A DNA stretch of 64,000 nt from Sulfurovum indicum (GCF_014931715.1 NZ_CP063164.1:1426001-1490000), one strand, 5' to 3'. Positions 25,773-34,724 are shown, numbered from the stretch's first letter. Translations and numbers: made by a program. The notes: generated from the sequence alone by a model not told the origin.

Positions 25773-28301
25773 TTAGACTTTGTGTATTGTGCATATCGTG
25801 TCGTTCCAGGCTTGCATACCTACTAGTGGTGCCGGATTTATAGGTATGAGAGTATTGGGGTTGAAACCATTACCCGTACCTCCTTTGCTCTTATCCCACC
25901 AGATATTTCCACGGAGATCCAAGTCTTCATAAGCAGAAAAACCGATTGTCTCTTTTTTCCTACCATTTGAAGCTTTTGGCACTCTTCCCCCGTAATTCAT
26001 ACCCAAAGAGTTGCTAACAGCTACTACCTTCGGATGGATTCCCTGTGTTACAAAAGCTTTTATTTTCATACTGCCTACCACCTCATTATGTAGAGATGCC
26101 CTAAACCCACTTTTGGGTCTATAGCTTGTAATCTCTACAATATCACCATTTTTTATCTTTAGTTTTTTTGCAGTTGTAGTATTTATCCAGACAGGATTGT
26201 CATGTATAATTTCACTCAAATATTTTTGAGGAGCCGTTCTGGCTTGTGTGTGAACATTCCATTTAAATGTTGTAAGAACAAACTCATGTTCAGATATTTC
26301 CTTTAAAGATTTTGGCATTTCAAAATGGGGAAAGCCATCATCTTTTATCTGAAGTGCTTTGGCTGTTTGAGAGATAGTACTTGAATAGATTTCAAATTTT
26401 CTTGAGGGTGTTTTAAAACCTCTTTTTGCCACACCATTTTGCATAATACCTATAGCTTTTCCTTTTTTACTATAGATAATTCCATCTTTTATAAAAGAGT
26501 CTTTTAGTTTTTCAGGGCTTAGTACCTTATTGTATGATTCATAATTTTTCTCTTTATCTTCCACCCAGACACCATACTTTTTCATATACTCAAACCCACT
26601 TAAACCTTCCCTTCTGGGCAAAGTATCCAGTCTAAGTTTTATAAACTCTTCATAAGAGTCAAAATCAAAATACTGTGCAACAGGTTTCCCTAGTCTCTTA
26701 GCGATCTTTATAAGTGTATCGGCAAAATTTTCACAATCGTAAGGTGGGTTGACCGCAGGCTGTCTCAATGCAAAATAAGGTACAAGTTCATAGGCATTAC
26801 GACCTTCTAAAGTATACCTTTCAAAATAAGTAGCATCAGGAAGAATCAAGTCGGCATAGTGAGCCATTTCAGAATATACCACATCAGAACAGGCATGAAA
26901 ACCTATCATCTCTTCATCTTTTAAAGTTTCTACAGTGAGTGTTGGTCCTTCTGGCCAGGTTTGAGGAGCAGAAATAGTATAAGAGAGATATACATCAAGT
27001 TTTTGATTTGTATTTTTCAATTTGTCAAAGACCAAATGGCTTACTCTCATTTTTTGCCATTTGTTAGCAAGAGGGTACAACCTTGGATCTTCAAGGTCAG
27101 TTGTAAATCCAGGTTTTGGCGGGATAGGTTTTGGCATAGGAAATGATGTATTCCCTTTATTTTTTGACCCACCGAAAGTATAACCTCCTTTTTGACCAAT
27201 ACTTCCTACCAATGCATTCAGCATAATCACAGCCCTGTCATTATTCAAACCATTTTGATGAGCTTGTGAACCTCTGTTTGTAAACGCAGCACAGGCCGGT
27301 GCACAGGAAGCAAACTCTGTGGCAATACGAATGATATCTTTTTCATCTATGCCGCTCAGTTTTGAGGCGTATTGTGGTGTATATGGTTTTAGAAATATTT
27401 GAATCTCCTCTAAAGAAGTATTACTCCATTCTTTAATAAAGTTTTCATCATAAAGCCCCTTCTTTACAATCACATGTGCCATTGCCAAGGCAACAGCTCC
27501 TTCTGTTGAGGGGAAGGGAGCAAACCATTCATCACTTCTCCCTGCTGTATTGGAGAGTCTTACATCAAAAGTGACTAATTTCGCACCATTGTTTCGTGCT
27601 TTCACAAATCGTTTAAGTAGCGGAAGTCCTCCTTGATGTGTTTCAAAGAAGTTTGAACCAAAGTTTAAAAAATATTTACAGTTTACCGCATCCACTGTCT
27701 CCCAGCTGGTATCTCCAATGGTTGTGTAGTTTGCTGCTCTTTTGTTAGAAGAGCATAGACCTCTGTGATTTAATATGACTGGAGAGCCTATGGCATTCAT
27801 GAAGCGGTTGGTAATATCTCCCATTTTGTTTCGTCCAAAATGTAATGCTACCTTTTCCGGTTCACCTGCATCAAGATTTTTTTTGATACGTGTGGCAATC
27901 ATAGCATAAGCCTCGTCCATACTAATCCTCTGCCATAATCCATCACCCCTTTTTCCAACCCTTTTTAAGGGGTATACAATACGTTCAGGATAATCCACAG
28001 CAGCAACACCGCCATGTGCCTTTGCACAGAGTTTCCCTTGTGAGTTTGGATCAAGAGGATTTCCCTCTACCCCTAATATTTTTCCATCTTTTACTAAAAC
28101 ATTCATGCCGCAGACCGTTGAACAATTCAGACAGACACTGGGTACTTTTTCTACAGATTTAATATTTTGAGCAAGTGTTTTTTCTGCTTGTAACAGTTGT
28201 ATCTCAGTTGCTTCTGTTTTGGGAGATAAAGCAATAATACCACCAAGTTGCAATGTTGCCATTGAAACAGCACTTTTTTGCATAAAGGTTCTTCTATCCA
28301 T
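25773..28301 (-). CDS. Periplasmic molybdopterin oxidoreductase of uncertain substrate
   Basis: 842 residues. TAT signal DRRTFMQK at 2-9. Cys57, Cys60, Cys64 and Cys92 bind a [4Fe-4S] cluster; Cys183 in NHRGLCSSN is the likely Mo/W ligand. It belongs to the PsrA/PhsA/SoeA/SrrA-like branch of the DMSO reductase family. Substrate could be a sulfur, selenium or arsenic oxyanion; the sequence alone does not decide. It overlaps its iron-sulfur partner by 8 nt. Unlike psrABC, no NrfD membrane anchor follows. Instead selC and selD come next. Confidence 0.85.
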   Translation of the reverse strand: MDRRTFMQKSAVSMATLQLGGIIALSPKTEATEIQLLQAEKTLAQNIKSVEKVPSVCLNCSTVCGMNVLVKDGKILGVEGNPLDPNSQGKLCAKAHGGVAAVDYPERIVYPLKRVGKRGDGLWQRISMDEAYAMIATRIKKNLDAGEPEKVALHFGRNKMGDITNRFMNAIGSPVILNHRGLCSSNKRAANYTTIGDTSWETVDAVNCKYFLNFGSNFFETHQGGLPLLKRFVKARNNGAKLVTFDVRLSNTAGRSDEWFAPFPSTEGAVALAMAHVIVKKGLYDENFIKEWSNTSLEEIQIFLKPYTPQYASKLSGIDEKDIIRIATEFASCAPACAAFTNRGSQAHQNGLNNDRAVIMLNALVGSIGQKGGYTFGGSKNKGNTSFPMPKPIPPKPGFTTDLEDPRLYPLANKWQKMRVSHLVFDKLKNTNQKLDVYLSYTISAPQTWPEGPTLTVETLKDEEMIGFHACSDVVYSEMAHYADLILPDATYFERYTLEGRNAYELVPYFALRQPAVNPPYDCENFADTLIKIAKRLGKPVAQYFDFDSYEEFIKLRLDTLPRREGLSGFEYMKKYGVWVEDKEKNYESYNKVLSPEKLKDSFIKDGIIYSKKGKAIGIMQNGVAKRGFKTPSRKFEIYSSTISQTAKALQIKDDGFPHFEMPKSLKEISEHEFVLTTFKWNVHTQARTAPQKYLSEIIHDNPVWINTTTAKKLKIKNGDIVEITSYRPKSGFRASLHNEVVGSMKIKAFVTQGIHPKVVAVSNSLGMNYGGRVPKASNGRKKETIGFSAYEDLDLRGNIWWDKSKGGTGNGFNPNTLIPINPAPLVGMQAWNDTICTIHKV

Positions 28302-28899
28302 GATATTCAGCCTCCCAGTTTTCTATTTCATAATTCAAGGGGGAAAAAGGATGTCCTGCTTTGAGTTTTTGTTTCATGAGCGGATTTGCACCAATATGCA
28401 GTGTATGAGGTTTATCTTTTTCATCATTTTTAAAAGGTAAAGCATTTGAAGGAATACAATGGTCACCTTCCACAAGAGTAAGTGCTTCAGAAATACACGT
28501 CTCAACACAAGCAGGCTGCATACCTGCCTCCAAACGATGAGAACACAAATTACACTTTTCGGCTATATGCGTTAAGGGGTTTAGGTAGATTGCTCCAATC
28601 GAGCAGGCTTTCACACAGTCACCACAACCATTACATTTGGATTCATCTACATGAACAATACCATTTTTACGAAAAAGTGCTTCTTGTGTACATACACTTA
28701 CGCATGAAGCATCTTCACATTGTCTACACATCAAAGGTAGAAATTCTCTTTTAACTTTAGGGTACTCTCCTGTATCCAAATAGAGTGTAACCGTACGAAA
28801 AAATCCTAAAGGTGCAGAAAACTCTTGTTTACAAGCCACTTCACATGCATGGCACCCTACACATTTATTGGCATCAATAACCATACGATAATGTTTCAT
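28294..28899 (-). CDS. Iron-sulfur subunit partner of the 25.8-28.3 kb oxidoreductase
   Basis: 201 residues with four cysteine clusters: CVGCHACEVAC, CRQCEDASCVSVC, CNGCGDCVKAC and CNLCSHRLEAG with ACVETC. DmsB/PsrB-like electron-transfer subunit. It is the first gene of the two-gene unit, and palindromes at 29036 and 29217 lie upstream. With no anchor gene, electrons may come from a soluble periplasmic cytochrome or from a quinol module encoded elsewhere. Confidence 0.88.
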   Translation of the reverse strand: MKHYRMVIDANKCVGCHACEVACKQEFSAPLGFFRTVTLYLDTGEYPKVKREFLPLMCRQCEDASCVSVCTQEALFRKNGIVHVDESKCNGCGDCVKACSIGAIYLNPLTHIAEKCNLCSHRLEAGMQPACVETCISEALTLVEGDHCIPSNALPFKNDEKDKPHTLHIGANPLMKQKLKAGHPFSPLNYEIENWEAEYHG

Positions 28900-29035
28900 A
28901 GTATTATCCTGACGATATTAAAATATTTTGATTCTATAATGTGGTAAAGAAAGAAGAAATTAACACATATGCTTGATCCTCAAGCCTTTTCAATAAAAAC
29001 ATTATATCAAATAAGAGATAAAAAAATATTTAATA

Positions 29036-29053
29036 GGTAAATATGAATTTACC
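29036..29053. promoter_or_regulatory. GGTAAA-N6-TTTACC operator candidate
   Basis: Perfect 18-bp palindromic frame, extended to TAGGTAAAT / ATTTACCTA. About 140 bp upstream of the iron-sulfur subunit gene starting at 28899. Confidence 0.65.
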
Positions 29054-29216
29054 TATTTTTCATATTAAGAAGGTGTACTGAATGGTTTGCGGCCAAGGGA
29101 TCATATACTACCCTATATAGAGCCTATTTACTTTGTCTACAGTAATAACAACTTTGAGATTTTAAACTAAACAAATTTAACTTGTCTAACAATATATTGC
29201 ATTTTTAAAAACAAAA

Positions 29217-29234
29217 GGTAAAAAAATATTTACT
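29217..29234. promoter_or_regulatory. GGTAAA-N6-TTTACT operator candidate
   Basis: Same layout with one mismatch in the second arm. About 180 bp from the site at 29036, so the two could cooperate or serve opposite promoters. Confidence 0.5.
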
Positions 29235-29271
29235 TAAAATTGACAAATATATAAAATTTAACTATACTAAT

Positions 29272-29391
29272 ATGTTTAATCTGATTATAATGATATGTTG
29301 TGGGTTAGTGTGTCTAATATTATCCTTACAATATAGTATTTATAGAAGTAAAATATCCAAAACATATTTTACAAGATTACTCAAGGAGTGA
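29272..29391 (+). CDS. Possible 39-residue single-span membrane peptide
   Basis: The frame encodes a hydrophobic N-terminal segment (MFNLIIMICCGLVCLILSL) and a basic tail (RSKISKTYFTR). No clear ribosome site precedes the ATG. It ends 41 bp before the SOR-like gene on the same strand. It could be a small membrane protein or chance in AT-rich DNA. Confidence 0.3.
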   Translation: MFNLIIMICCGLVCLILSLQYSIYRSKISKTYFTRLLKE

Positions 29392-29432
29392 TTACTTCGT
29401 ACTTAATATAAAATTCACAAAAGGATAAAACG

Positions 29433-29855
29433 ATGAAAAGAAGAACCGCAATAAAACTGTCTCTGATATCATTAGCATCCAGTTATGCAATGGCGTATGA
29501 CAAGAGTAAAATTGTAAACACAATAAAAATGAAGAAAAAAGACCCTGAAAAACCTGAAAAAGGTGAACTCAAACATACACCGGATATCACAGTAGGCGAG
29601 GTAGATGCAAAAGGGTATATCAGTGTAGAAGTGAATGTGGGTCAGGAGGGAATTATTCATCCCAGTACGGAAGATCACTGGATATATAAAATAGAACTTT
29701 ATGCTAATGGGGAAAAGGTTGCACAGGTAGATTTGGAACCTTCGATTTCAAGAGGATACCTGGCAACAAAAGTGAAAAAAAATGGTTTAAACGAGTTAAG
29801 GGCGATTTCATGCTGTAATCTGCATGGAGATTGGGAAAACGTGCTTAAAGTATAA
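29433..29855 (+). CDS. Exported superoxide reductase-like (desulfoferrodoxin family) protein
   Basis: 140 residues. An RR-containing signal peptide spans about 1-21. The catalytic motifs of superoxide reductase are visible: ELKHTPDI (Lys47, His48), HPSTEDHWI (His76, His82) and CNLHGDW (Cys128, His131), giving the four-His one-Cys iron site. It reduces superoxide to peroxide without making oxygen. The rubredoxin-like N-terminal domain of long desulfoferrodoxins is absent. Export is unusual because most family members are cytoplasmic. The RR could be a TAT signal, since the iron site may need cytoplasmic folding. Confidence 0.78.
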   Translation: MKRRTAIKLSLISLASSYAMAYDKSKIVNTIKMKKKDPEKPEKGELKHTPDITVGEVDAKGYISVEVNVGQEGIIHPSTEDHWIYKIELYANGEKVAQVDLEPSISRGYLATKVKKNGLNELRAISCCNLHGDWENVLKV

Positions 29856-29862
29856 AAGCTAT

Positions 29863-29892
29863 AATATGGAGTAACATCCGTTACTTCATATT
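29863..29892. terminator. Hairpin between convergent genes
   Basis: 13-bp stem with one G-U pair (AATATGGAGTAAC / GTTACTTCATATT, loop ATCC). The right arm contains the stop of the 60-residue minus-strand gene. Probably a two-way terminator. Confidence 0.6.
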
Positions 29893-30063
29893 ATCTTCAA
29901 TCCATTTGATAGCTGCTTTTGCTGTTTTAAACTTTTGAGACTTTGCTACAATGGTAGTACCTTCATAGAAGTGTATTCTAATTTCATCTTTAATCTCAGC
30001 AACTTTTACACGGGTGATTTTATCTGTGTTTAAAAACACTCTATTATTCAGTTTTACGAACAT
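29881..30063 (-). CDS. Conserved-looking 60-residue protein of unknown function
   Basis: Soluble, basic, beta-rich start (FVKLNNRVFLNTDKITRVK) and a helical end (FKTAKAAIKWIEDNM). I do not recognise the family with certainty. The ATG at 30063 has AGGAT upstream. A TATG-N9-CATA dyad (30124-30140) lies 61 bp upstream, between it and wtpB, so it may have its own metal-controlled promoter. Confidence 0.65.
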   Translation of the reverse strand: MFVKLNNRVFLNTDKITRVKVAEIKDEIRIHFYEGTTIVAKSQKFKTAKAAIKWIEDNMK

Positions 30064-30123
30064 ATTTTATCCTTTATTAAAATGATTTCCAATAGTAGCA
30101 CACTCTGTCTTTATGTTAATTAT

Positions 30124-30140
30124 TATGCAAAATTTACATA
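30124..30140. promoter_or_regulatory. TATG-N9-CATA dyad, ModE-type operator candidate
   Basis: TATGCAAAATTTACATA. The same layout occurs at 37587-37603 before fdhD, and a variant with N11 occurs at 34725-34743. Confidence 0.5.
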
Positions 30141-30147
30141 TTTTGGG

Positions 30148-30927
30148 TTATCTCTGGTTGAATCGGTTATTGATAAGTCTAATGGCAAAAAAGACACTAA
30201 TGGAAACCAATATCATCGATGCCGCAACAGGTGCAGAGTAACTTAATCCAAAATTTGTAAACCTATCATAGATAAGTACCGGTGCAACCATAGGATGATA
30301 CGCGATGATCACAACCGCTCCAAACTCTCCAAGTCCACGACTCCACATCATTAATGCACCATTTAAAATATCATTACGTGCATTTGGAAGGACAATGGCA
30401 AAAAAAGTACTAAGACGGCTTGCTCCAAGTGTTCTAGCCATATGTTCATATTTCACATCTACTTTTTTAAACCCCTCTTTTGCACCATTGATAAGAAATG
30501 GTGCTGAGAGAAACATCATAGCAAACATAATACCTGTAGTAGTATCCATAAACTCCAACCCCAAATCAGCAAAAAATTCACCAATCTCTCCATTACCAAA
30601 GGTCACAAGCAATGCGATACCTGCAGCGGTATGAGGCACCATCACCGGTACATCCAGCAAAGACTCAATCACAGACTTTCCCCAAAAATCATATCTAGCA
30701 ATCAGATAAGCCAAAGGGACTCCTGTAAACAATACAAACATAACGGCATAAAAAGATGTTTTCAGTGTCAAAAATATACTCTCATAAACCTCTTTATCCT
30801 GTAGGGTAGAAGCAATTTTAAATATGCCTACATTAAAAAAAAGCTGCACCAAAGGTACAAGCAGAAAAAGAGCAATTACTGCAGCCAAAAAAATAAAAAT
30901 AGTTAAAAACCCTCTGTCTTGTATCAT
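30148..30927 (-). CDS. wtpB: Tungstate/molybdate ABC transporter permease
   Basis: 259 residues with about six TM helices. The permease EAA-type loop reads ARTLGASRLSTFFAIVLPNAR near residues 165-185, as in ModB/WtpB. It forms the channel with WtpC and receives oxyanion from WtpA. The first four bases overlap wtpC (ATGA), showing translational coupling. The WtpA type of the binding protein argues for WtpB rather than classic ModB. Confidence 0.88.
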   Translation of the reverse strand: MIQDRGFLTIFIFLAAVIALFLLVPLVQLFFNVGIFKIASTLQDKEVYESIFLTLKTSFYAVMFVLFTGVPLAYLIARYDFWGKSVIESLLDVPVMVPHTAAGIALLVTFGNGEIGEFFADLGLEFMDTTTGIMFAMMFLSAPFLINGAKEGFKKVDVKYEHMARTLGASRLSTFFAIVLPNARNDILNGALMMWSRGLGEFGAVVIIAYHPMVAPVLIYDRFTNFGLSYSAPVAASMILVSISVFFAIRLINNRFNQR

Positions 30928-31901
30928 ATGAATATTACATCCTTTTTATGCATACATAAATAACACATCAGCCCTTCTTTTAATCCCAGCTTGTCAAACA
31001 TAGTTTTTGATACCTTTGCAAAAAAAGTAACATCTTGTACATGTGCAAATACTTTATAGTGATCTGTGACACCCATAACCTCATCTATACGGCAAGCAAA
31101 ACAATATTCGGTAGTGGATGAAAAGTGTGAAAAAAGTATGGCACTGGGATCAATAGAAAAAAACTTTTTATCATGTTGTGGTTCTATCATCCCGGAAGGA
31201 CATATGTTTTTATAGCCTAAAAATGTAGCCACCTCCATCGTTTTGGGATGGTTTAAAACTTCATAGGCATTGCCTACTTGAAGAATGGACCCATCTATCA
31301 TCACAGCGATCTTATCAGCTAAATATGAAGCTTCTCTAAAGTTATGCGTGACATGAATAATAGTTGTATCATAGCGTTTAACAATCTCTTTGAGTGACTT
31401 CATAATAGTATTTCTGAATGTAGGATCTACCGCGCTGAGTGGTTCATCAAGAAGTAAAAGTTTTGGTCTGGCATAAATAGCTCTTGCTATAGCAACTCTT
31501 TGTTTTTCTCCCCCACTTAAATGTTTGATACGCCTCTTTAAGAGTGGTTTGATCTCTAAAAATGTGATTACATCTTCATAAAGTTCTGACGCATTTTCTA
31601 TTTTTTTATACCGTGAAGCAAAAACAATATTTTCTTTTACCGTCATGTTTGGGAAAAGCACAAAATCCTGATAAACAAAACCAAACCCTCGTTTCTCTGG
31701 AGAAAAGTTTGTTATTTTTTTACCATCAAATACAATCTCACCTTTTATTTTTTGTATACCCGCGAGAGACTCCAATAACATGGTCTTACCACTCCCGGTT
31801 CTGCCAAGTATCACAAAGTAGGAATTCTTTTTCACCTCAAAAGAGAGATTTTTTAAAGAAAAATCTTCTTTTTTGAGATATAGCTTTTCAACATGTAACA
31901 T
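30924..31901 (-). CDS. wtpC: Tungstate/molybdate ABC transporter ATPase
   Basis: 325 residues. Walker A GRTGSGKT at about 33-40, signature LSGGEKQR, Walker B LLLLDEPLSAVDP, H-loop HVTHNF. The C-terminal 90 residues may be a regulatory domain of the MOP type. The ATG overlaps the wtpA stop by one base (TAATG). Confidence 0.88.
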   Translation of the reverse strand: MLHVEKLYLKKEDFSLKNLSFEVKKNSYFVILGRTGSGKTMLLESLAGIQKIKGEIVFDGKKITNFSPEKRGFGFVYQDFVLFPNMTVKENIVFASRYKKIENASELYEDVITFLEIKPLLKRRIKHLSGGEKQRVAIARAIYARPKLLLLDEPLSAVDPTFRNTIMKSLKEIVKRYDTTIIHVTHNFREASYLADKIAVMIDGSILQVGNAYEVLNHPKTMEVATFLGYKNICPSGMIEPQHDKKFFSIDPSAILFSHFSSTTEYCFACRIDEVMGVTDHYKVFAHVQDVTFFAKVSKTMFDKLGLKEGLMCYLCMHKKDVIFI

Positions 31902-32854
31902 TATCTGCCTAATATACTTGCATCACCTGTGATTACCGGAGGGGTTATAACACCTTGTCCGTTTCTCTTCATGATATCTTGTCCTTCAGGTGAGAGTACA
32001 AAGTTCACAAACTTCACAGCACCCTCTCTATTTTTTGGCAACCCCTCTTTTTCATTTTCAACTACAGTAATACCATAAACCATAGCTGAACCTTTTTTTG
32101 TAATGTAGCTTCCTGGTTTTTTACCTGTAATCTTAAATGTTGCACCTTTGTATGAATCACTAAACTTTTTATCTTGCAAACTGACTTCAGGTGGAAGTAC
32201 AATATATTTCAGTCCATGTTGTTCAGCAACCGATTTGTAGATGTAAAGATAATCATATACTCCTGCTTCTATCAACCCAAGCAGGTCTGTCTCTTTTGGT
32301 CTTACAATGACTTTCTCTTTACGCTCTTCTCCATTTTCATATGACTCACCGTACCCCATAAGCTTATTGTAAAAACCATCTTGTTTATAGTACTTCTCAG
32401 CTATCTTTGTGACCAAGATACTTCTATATCCACAAGGATCCATATTTGGATTGGAGTGCCCTACTTTGACACCTTCTCTTAAAAAAATATCTGTCCAGTT
32501 CTTCTCGTTGATCTCATTGGCATACTTTGATTTTGGAGTGTAGGCTATTGCCATCTCATTGGTAACAAAGTGCACATTAAACTTTGCATAATTTGGAATT
32601 AGCAAATTGTCAATCACTTTATATGCTGCACTTGCCATCACATCAGCAGGCTTGTGGATATCTGTGATTTTTCTGGCACACGCCCTGCTGCCTGCTGCTT
32701 CTCTTACCACATCATACTGAGGGTATTTTGCCTCAAATGCTTTTTCCATATCTGAAAAAGGAACTGCCAAACTTCCGGCATGAAGGACCACTACTTTCTC
32801 TTTTGCCAACCCTATGTTGGCAACCAGACTTAATGCTAATAGTACTTTTTTCAT
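31901..32854 (-). CDS. wtpA: Tungstate/molybdate-binding protein WtpA
   Basis: 317 residues with a signal peptide (1-17). HAGSLAVPF near 25-33, NPNMDPCGYRS and a YDYLYIYKS block match the WtpA family, which binds tungstate and molybdate with six-coordinate geometry. The first eight codons have been copied into a chimeric ORF by the adjacent 339-bp duplication. It would supply the metal for FdhA and the other oxidoreductases here. Confidence 0.87.
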   Translation of the reverse strand: MKKVLLALSLVANIGLAKEKVVVLHAGSLAVPFSDMEKAFEAKYPQYDVVREAAGSRACARKITDIHKPADVMASAAYKVIDNLLIPNYAKFNVHFVTNEMAIAYTPKSKYANEINEKNWTDIFLREGVKVGHSNPNMDPCGYRSILVTKIAEKYYKQDGFYNKLMGYGESYENGEERKEKVIVRPKETDLLGLIEAGVYDYLYIYKSVAEQHGLKYIVLPPEVSLQDKKFSDSYKGATFKITGKKPGSYITKKGSAMVYGITVVENEKEGLPKNREGAVKFVNFVLSPEGQDIMKRNGQGVITPPVITGDASILGR

Positions 32855-33169
32855 ATTTCTCTCCTAAAACTGGTAGTTAACTTCAAAACGCGTATCAAGT
32901 CCATCTGCATCAACCTTTTCTGTATCCTGATACCCGATTCTAAAACGTACTTGCATGCTGTCTAAACTCGGAAAGTTTTTAACAAACCCTGCATAATAGT
33001 ACATTTCATCAAAATATCCTTTACTCTCATCCGCATCAGTATAGAGTACAGACATTTGCGTGTACAAATTGTTGTAAATTCCTTTAGAGTTCCCATTACG
33101 AACAACTTCCAAACGATAACTTTTTGTATTTGCCATCCAGTTATATCGTGCCATAGAACGTGTATATCC
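32831..33169 (-). repeat. 339-bp tandem duplication, unit 1
   Basis: By eye identical to 33170-33508. It contains the first eight codons and ribosome site of wtpA, plus the last 100-odd codons of the porin gene. Confidence 0.93.
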
Positions 33170-33193
33170 TAATGCTAATAGTACTTTTTTCAT
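32864..33193 (-). pseudogene. Chimeric ORF: wtpA start fused to porin C-terminus
   Basis: 109 codons. It begins MKKVLLAL, exactly as wtpA, then continues GYTRSMARYNW to the terminal NYQF of the porin at 33203-34708. It keeps a ribosome site copied from wtpA. The product would have a half signal peptide followed by about five beta strands, so it is probably nonfunctional. It lies 9 bp after the porin stop and 9 bp before wtpA, the spacing produced by the duplication. Confidence 0.9.
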
Positions 33194-33508
33194 ATTTCTC
33201 TCCTAAAACTGGTAGTTAACTTCAAAACGCGTATCAAGTCCATCTGCATCAACCTTTTCTGTATCCTGATACCCGATTCTAAAACGTACTTGCATGCTGT
33301 CTAAACTCGGAAAGTTTTTAACAAACCCTGCATAATAGTACATTTCATCAAAATATCCTTTACTCTCATCCGCATCAGTATAGAGTACAGACATTTGCGT
33401 GTACAAATTGTTGTAAATTCCTTTAGAGTTCCCATTACGAACAACTTCCAAACGATAACTTTTTGTATTTGCCATCCAGTTATATCGTGCCATAGAACGT
33501 GTATATCC
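33170..33508 (-). repeat. 339-bp tandem duplication, unit 2
   Basis: Direct, abutting copy of 32831-33169. The length is a multiple of three (113 codons). The breakpoint shows about 1 bp of microhomology. Confidence 0.93.
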
Positions 33509-34708
33509 TGATGTTGGAAATGCTCTCCAGGGAGTAATAAGGTCAGCTTCATCCAAGACATAGGAGTAACCAAGATTGACCTTATAGTTATCTATCTTTG
33601 TTACGATTCTCGCTGCAATCATTTGTGATTCAAGTGAGGAAGCATCCTTATATCCTTGGTATGCACCTGTATGTCCGGCAAGTTGACCTCTATAGGCAGC
33701 ACCACCTATCTCTCCTGCACCATTATCAAACTGTTTAATATATCGAACACCCGGAGTAATAGAAAAACCATCCAGTTGTATTTTATAATTGGCTTCAGTC
33801 ATAACAGAAGAGAGCAGATCAGGTACTGCATAAAAAGAGGCATTGAGTTTTAGATTGGCTATAGATTTGTTTTGAATATCTCCAAGAATGAGTGGCGCAT
33901 CTGGATCTACACCCGCAGCTTTAAGTCTACTGTAGGTCAATCCTTTATGCATAGCCGTGTCATCATTTTCACTCCACTGTGGGTTGTCTGATGTTGTTGA
34001 ATTTGCATCACCTACTGCCAATACGGAATGGGCAGTACTGTGATCACGTAACTTTTGTTCATACAAATAACCCAAACGGATTTTGGTATCCGGTAGTACC
34101 TTTGTATCCATCACTACCCCATCAAAAGTATTTGGAATCATTTTTGTATCATTTGATTTTGCAAAAAAGCTTTCTACTATTTGGCGCCCTATCTTAATAT
34201 TTGTCTTCTCTATCCCTGTATATCTTAAATAGGCTTGACCAAGAACAGCTAGATTTTTACTTCCTGTATTGGTATAGTCAAAACGGCTCAAAACATCTTT
34301 CCCGGCTTTTAGTCTGTTTACAGGATCGCTATCTTCATCAAAAAATCCTCTGCTGTAATAACCGGCTAAAGTAAAATCGAAATTGGCAAAATTAGCACTT
34401 TTGAAAACCAGTGATCCTCCCAAACCAGAGACTAAATGAGAGTTTTGCTTTGGTGTTTCTGCTTCCCATTTAAAATAGAAGGTATTTGAACGTAAACGTC
34501 CATAAAACATTCCTTTACTAAAGATCTCTGAAAACCTATCTACCTTTCCCGGTAGTTGATTGTAGACTACCTGATAGTTACTTTTTAATGTATGTTTTGG
34601 CACAGTACGTTCAATCTCTTTTACTGTTATTGATTCCGCAGGTTTTATATTACCCCCTGCCATCATCATTGTTCCTGTTATGGTTGACAACACTATTATT
34701 TTTTTCAT
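33203..34708 (-). CDS. OprD-like outer-membrane porin
   Basis: 501 residues with a signal peptide (about 1-17). Alternating beta strands run throughout and the last residue is Phe (EVNYQF), as needed for outer-membrane insertion. An OprD-type block RLRSNTFYFKWE and KIGRQIVESFFAKSNDTKMIPNTFDG are visible. It heads the wtpABC genes and lies after moeA, so it may admit tungstate, molybdate or formate. This is inference from context. A TATG...CATA dyad lies upstream at 34725-34743. Confidence 0.82.
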   Translation of the reverse strand: MKKIIVLSTITGTMMMAGGNIKPAESITVKEIERTVPKHTLKSNYQVVYNQLPGKVDRFSEIFSKGMFYGRLRSNTFYFKWEAETPKQNSHLVSGLGGSLVFKSANFANFDFTLAGYYSRGFFDEDSDPVNRLKAGKDVLSRFDYTNTGSKNLAVLGQAYLRYTGIEKTNIKIGRQIVESFFAKSNDTKMIPNTFDGVVMDTKVLPDTKIRLGYLYEQKLRDHSTAHSVLAVGDANSTTSDNPQWSENDDTAMHKGLTYSRLKAAGVDPDAPLILGDIQNKSIANLKLNASFYAVPDLLSSVMTEANYKIQLDGFSITPGVRYIKQFDNGAGEIGGAAYRGQLAGHTGAYQGYKDASSLESQMIAARIVTKIDNYKVNLGYSYVLDEADLITPWRAFPTSGYTRSMARYNWMANTKSYRLEVVRNGNSKGIYNNLYTQMSVLYTDADESKGYFDEMYYYAGFVKNFPSLDSMQVRFRIGYQDTEKVDADGLDTRFEVNYQF

Positions 34709-34724
34709 TCTTCTTCCTTTTTAA

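Larger units (their letters stand above)
28900..29432. promoter_or_regulatory. Divergent regulatory region with two GGTAAA palindromes
   Basis: Contains GCTTGA-TCC-TCAAGC (28971-28985), GGTAAA-TATGAA-TTTACC (29036-29053) and GGTAAA-AAAATA-TTTACT (29217-29234). A 39-codon frame at 29272-29391 lies before the SOR-like gene. The rest is very AT-rich. Confidence 0.6.
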
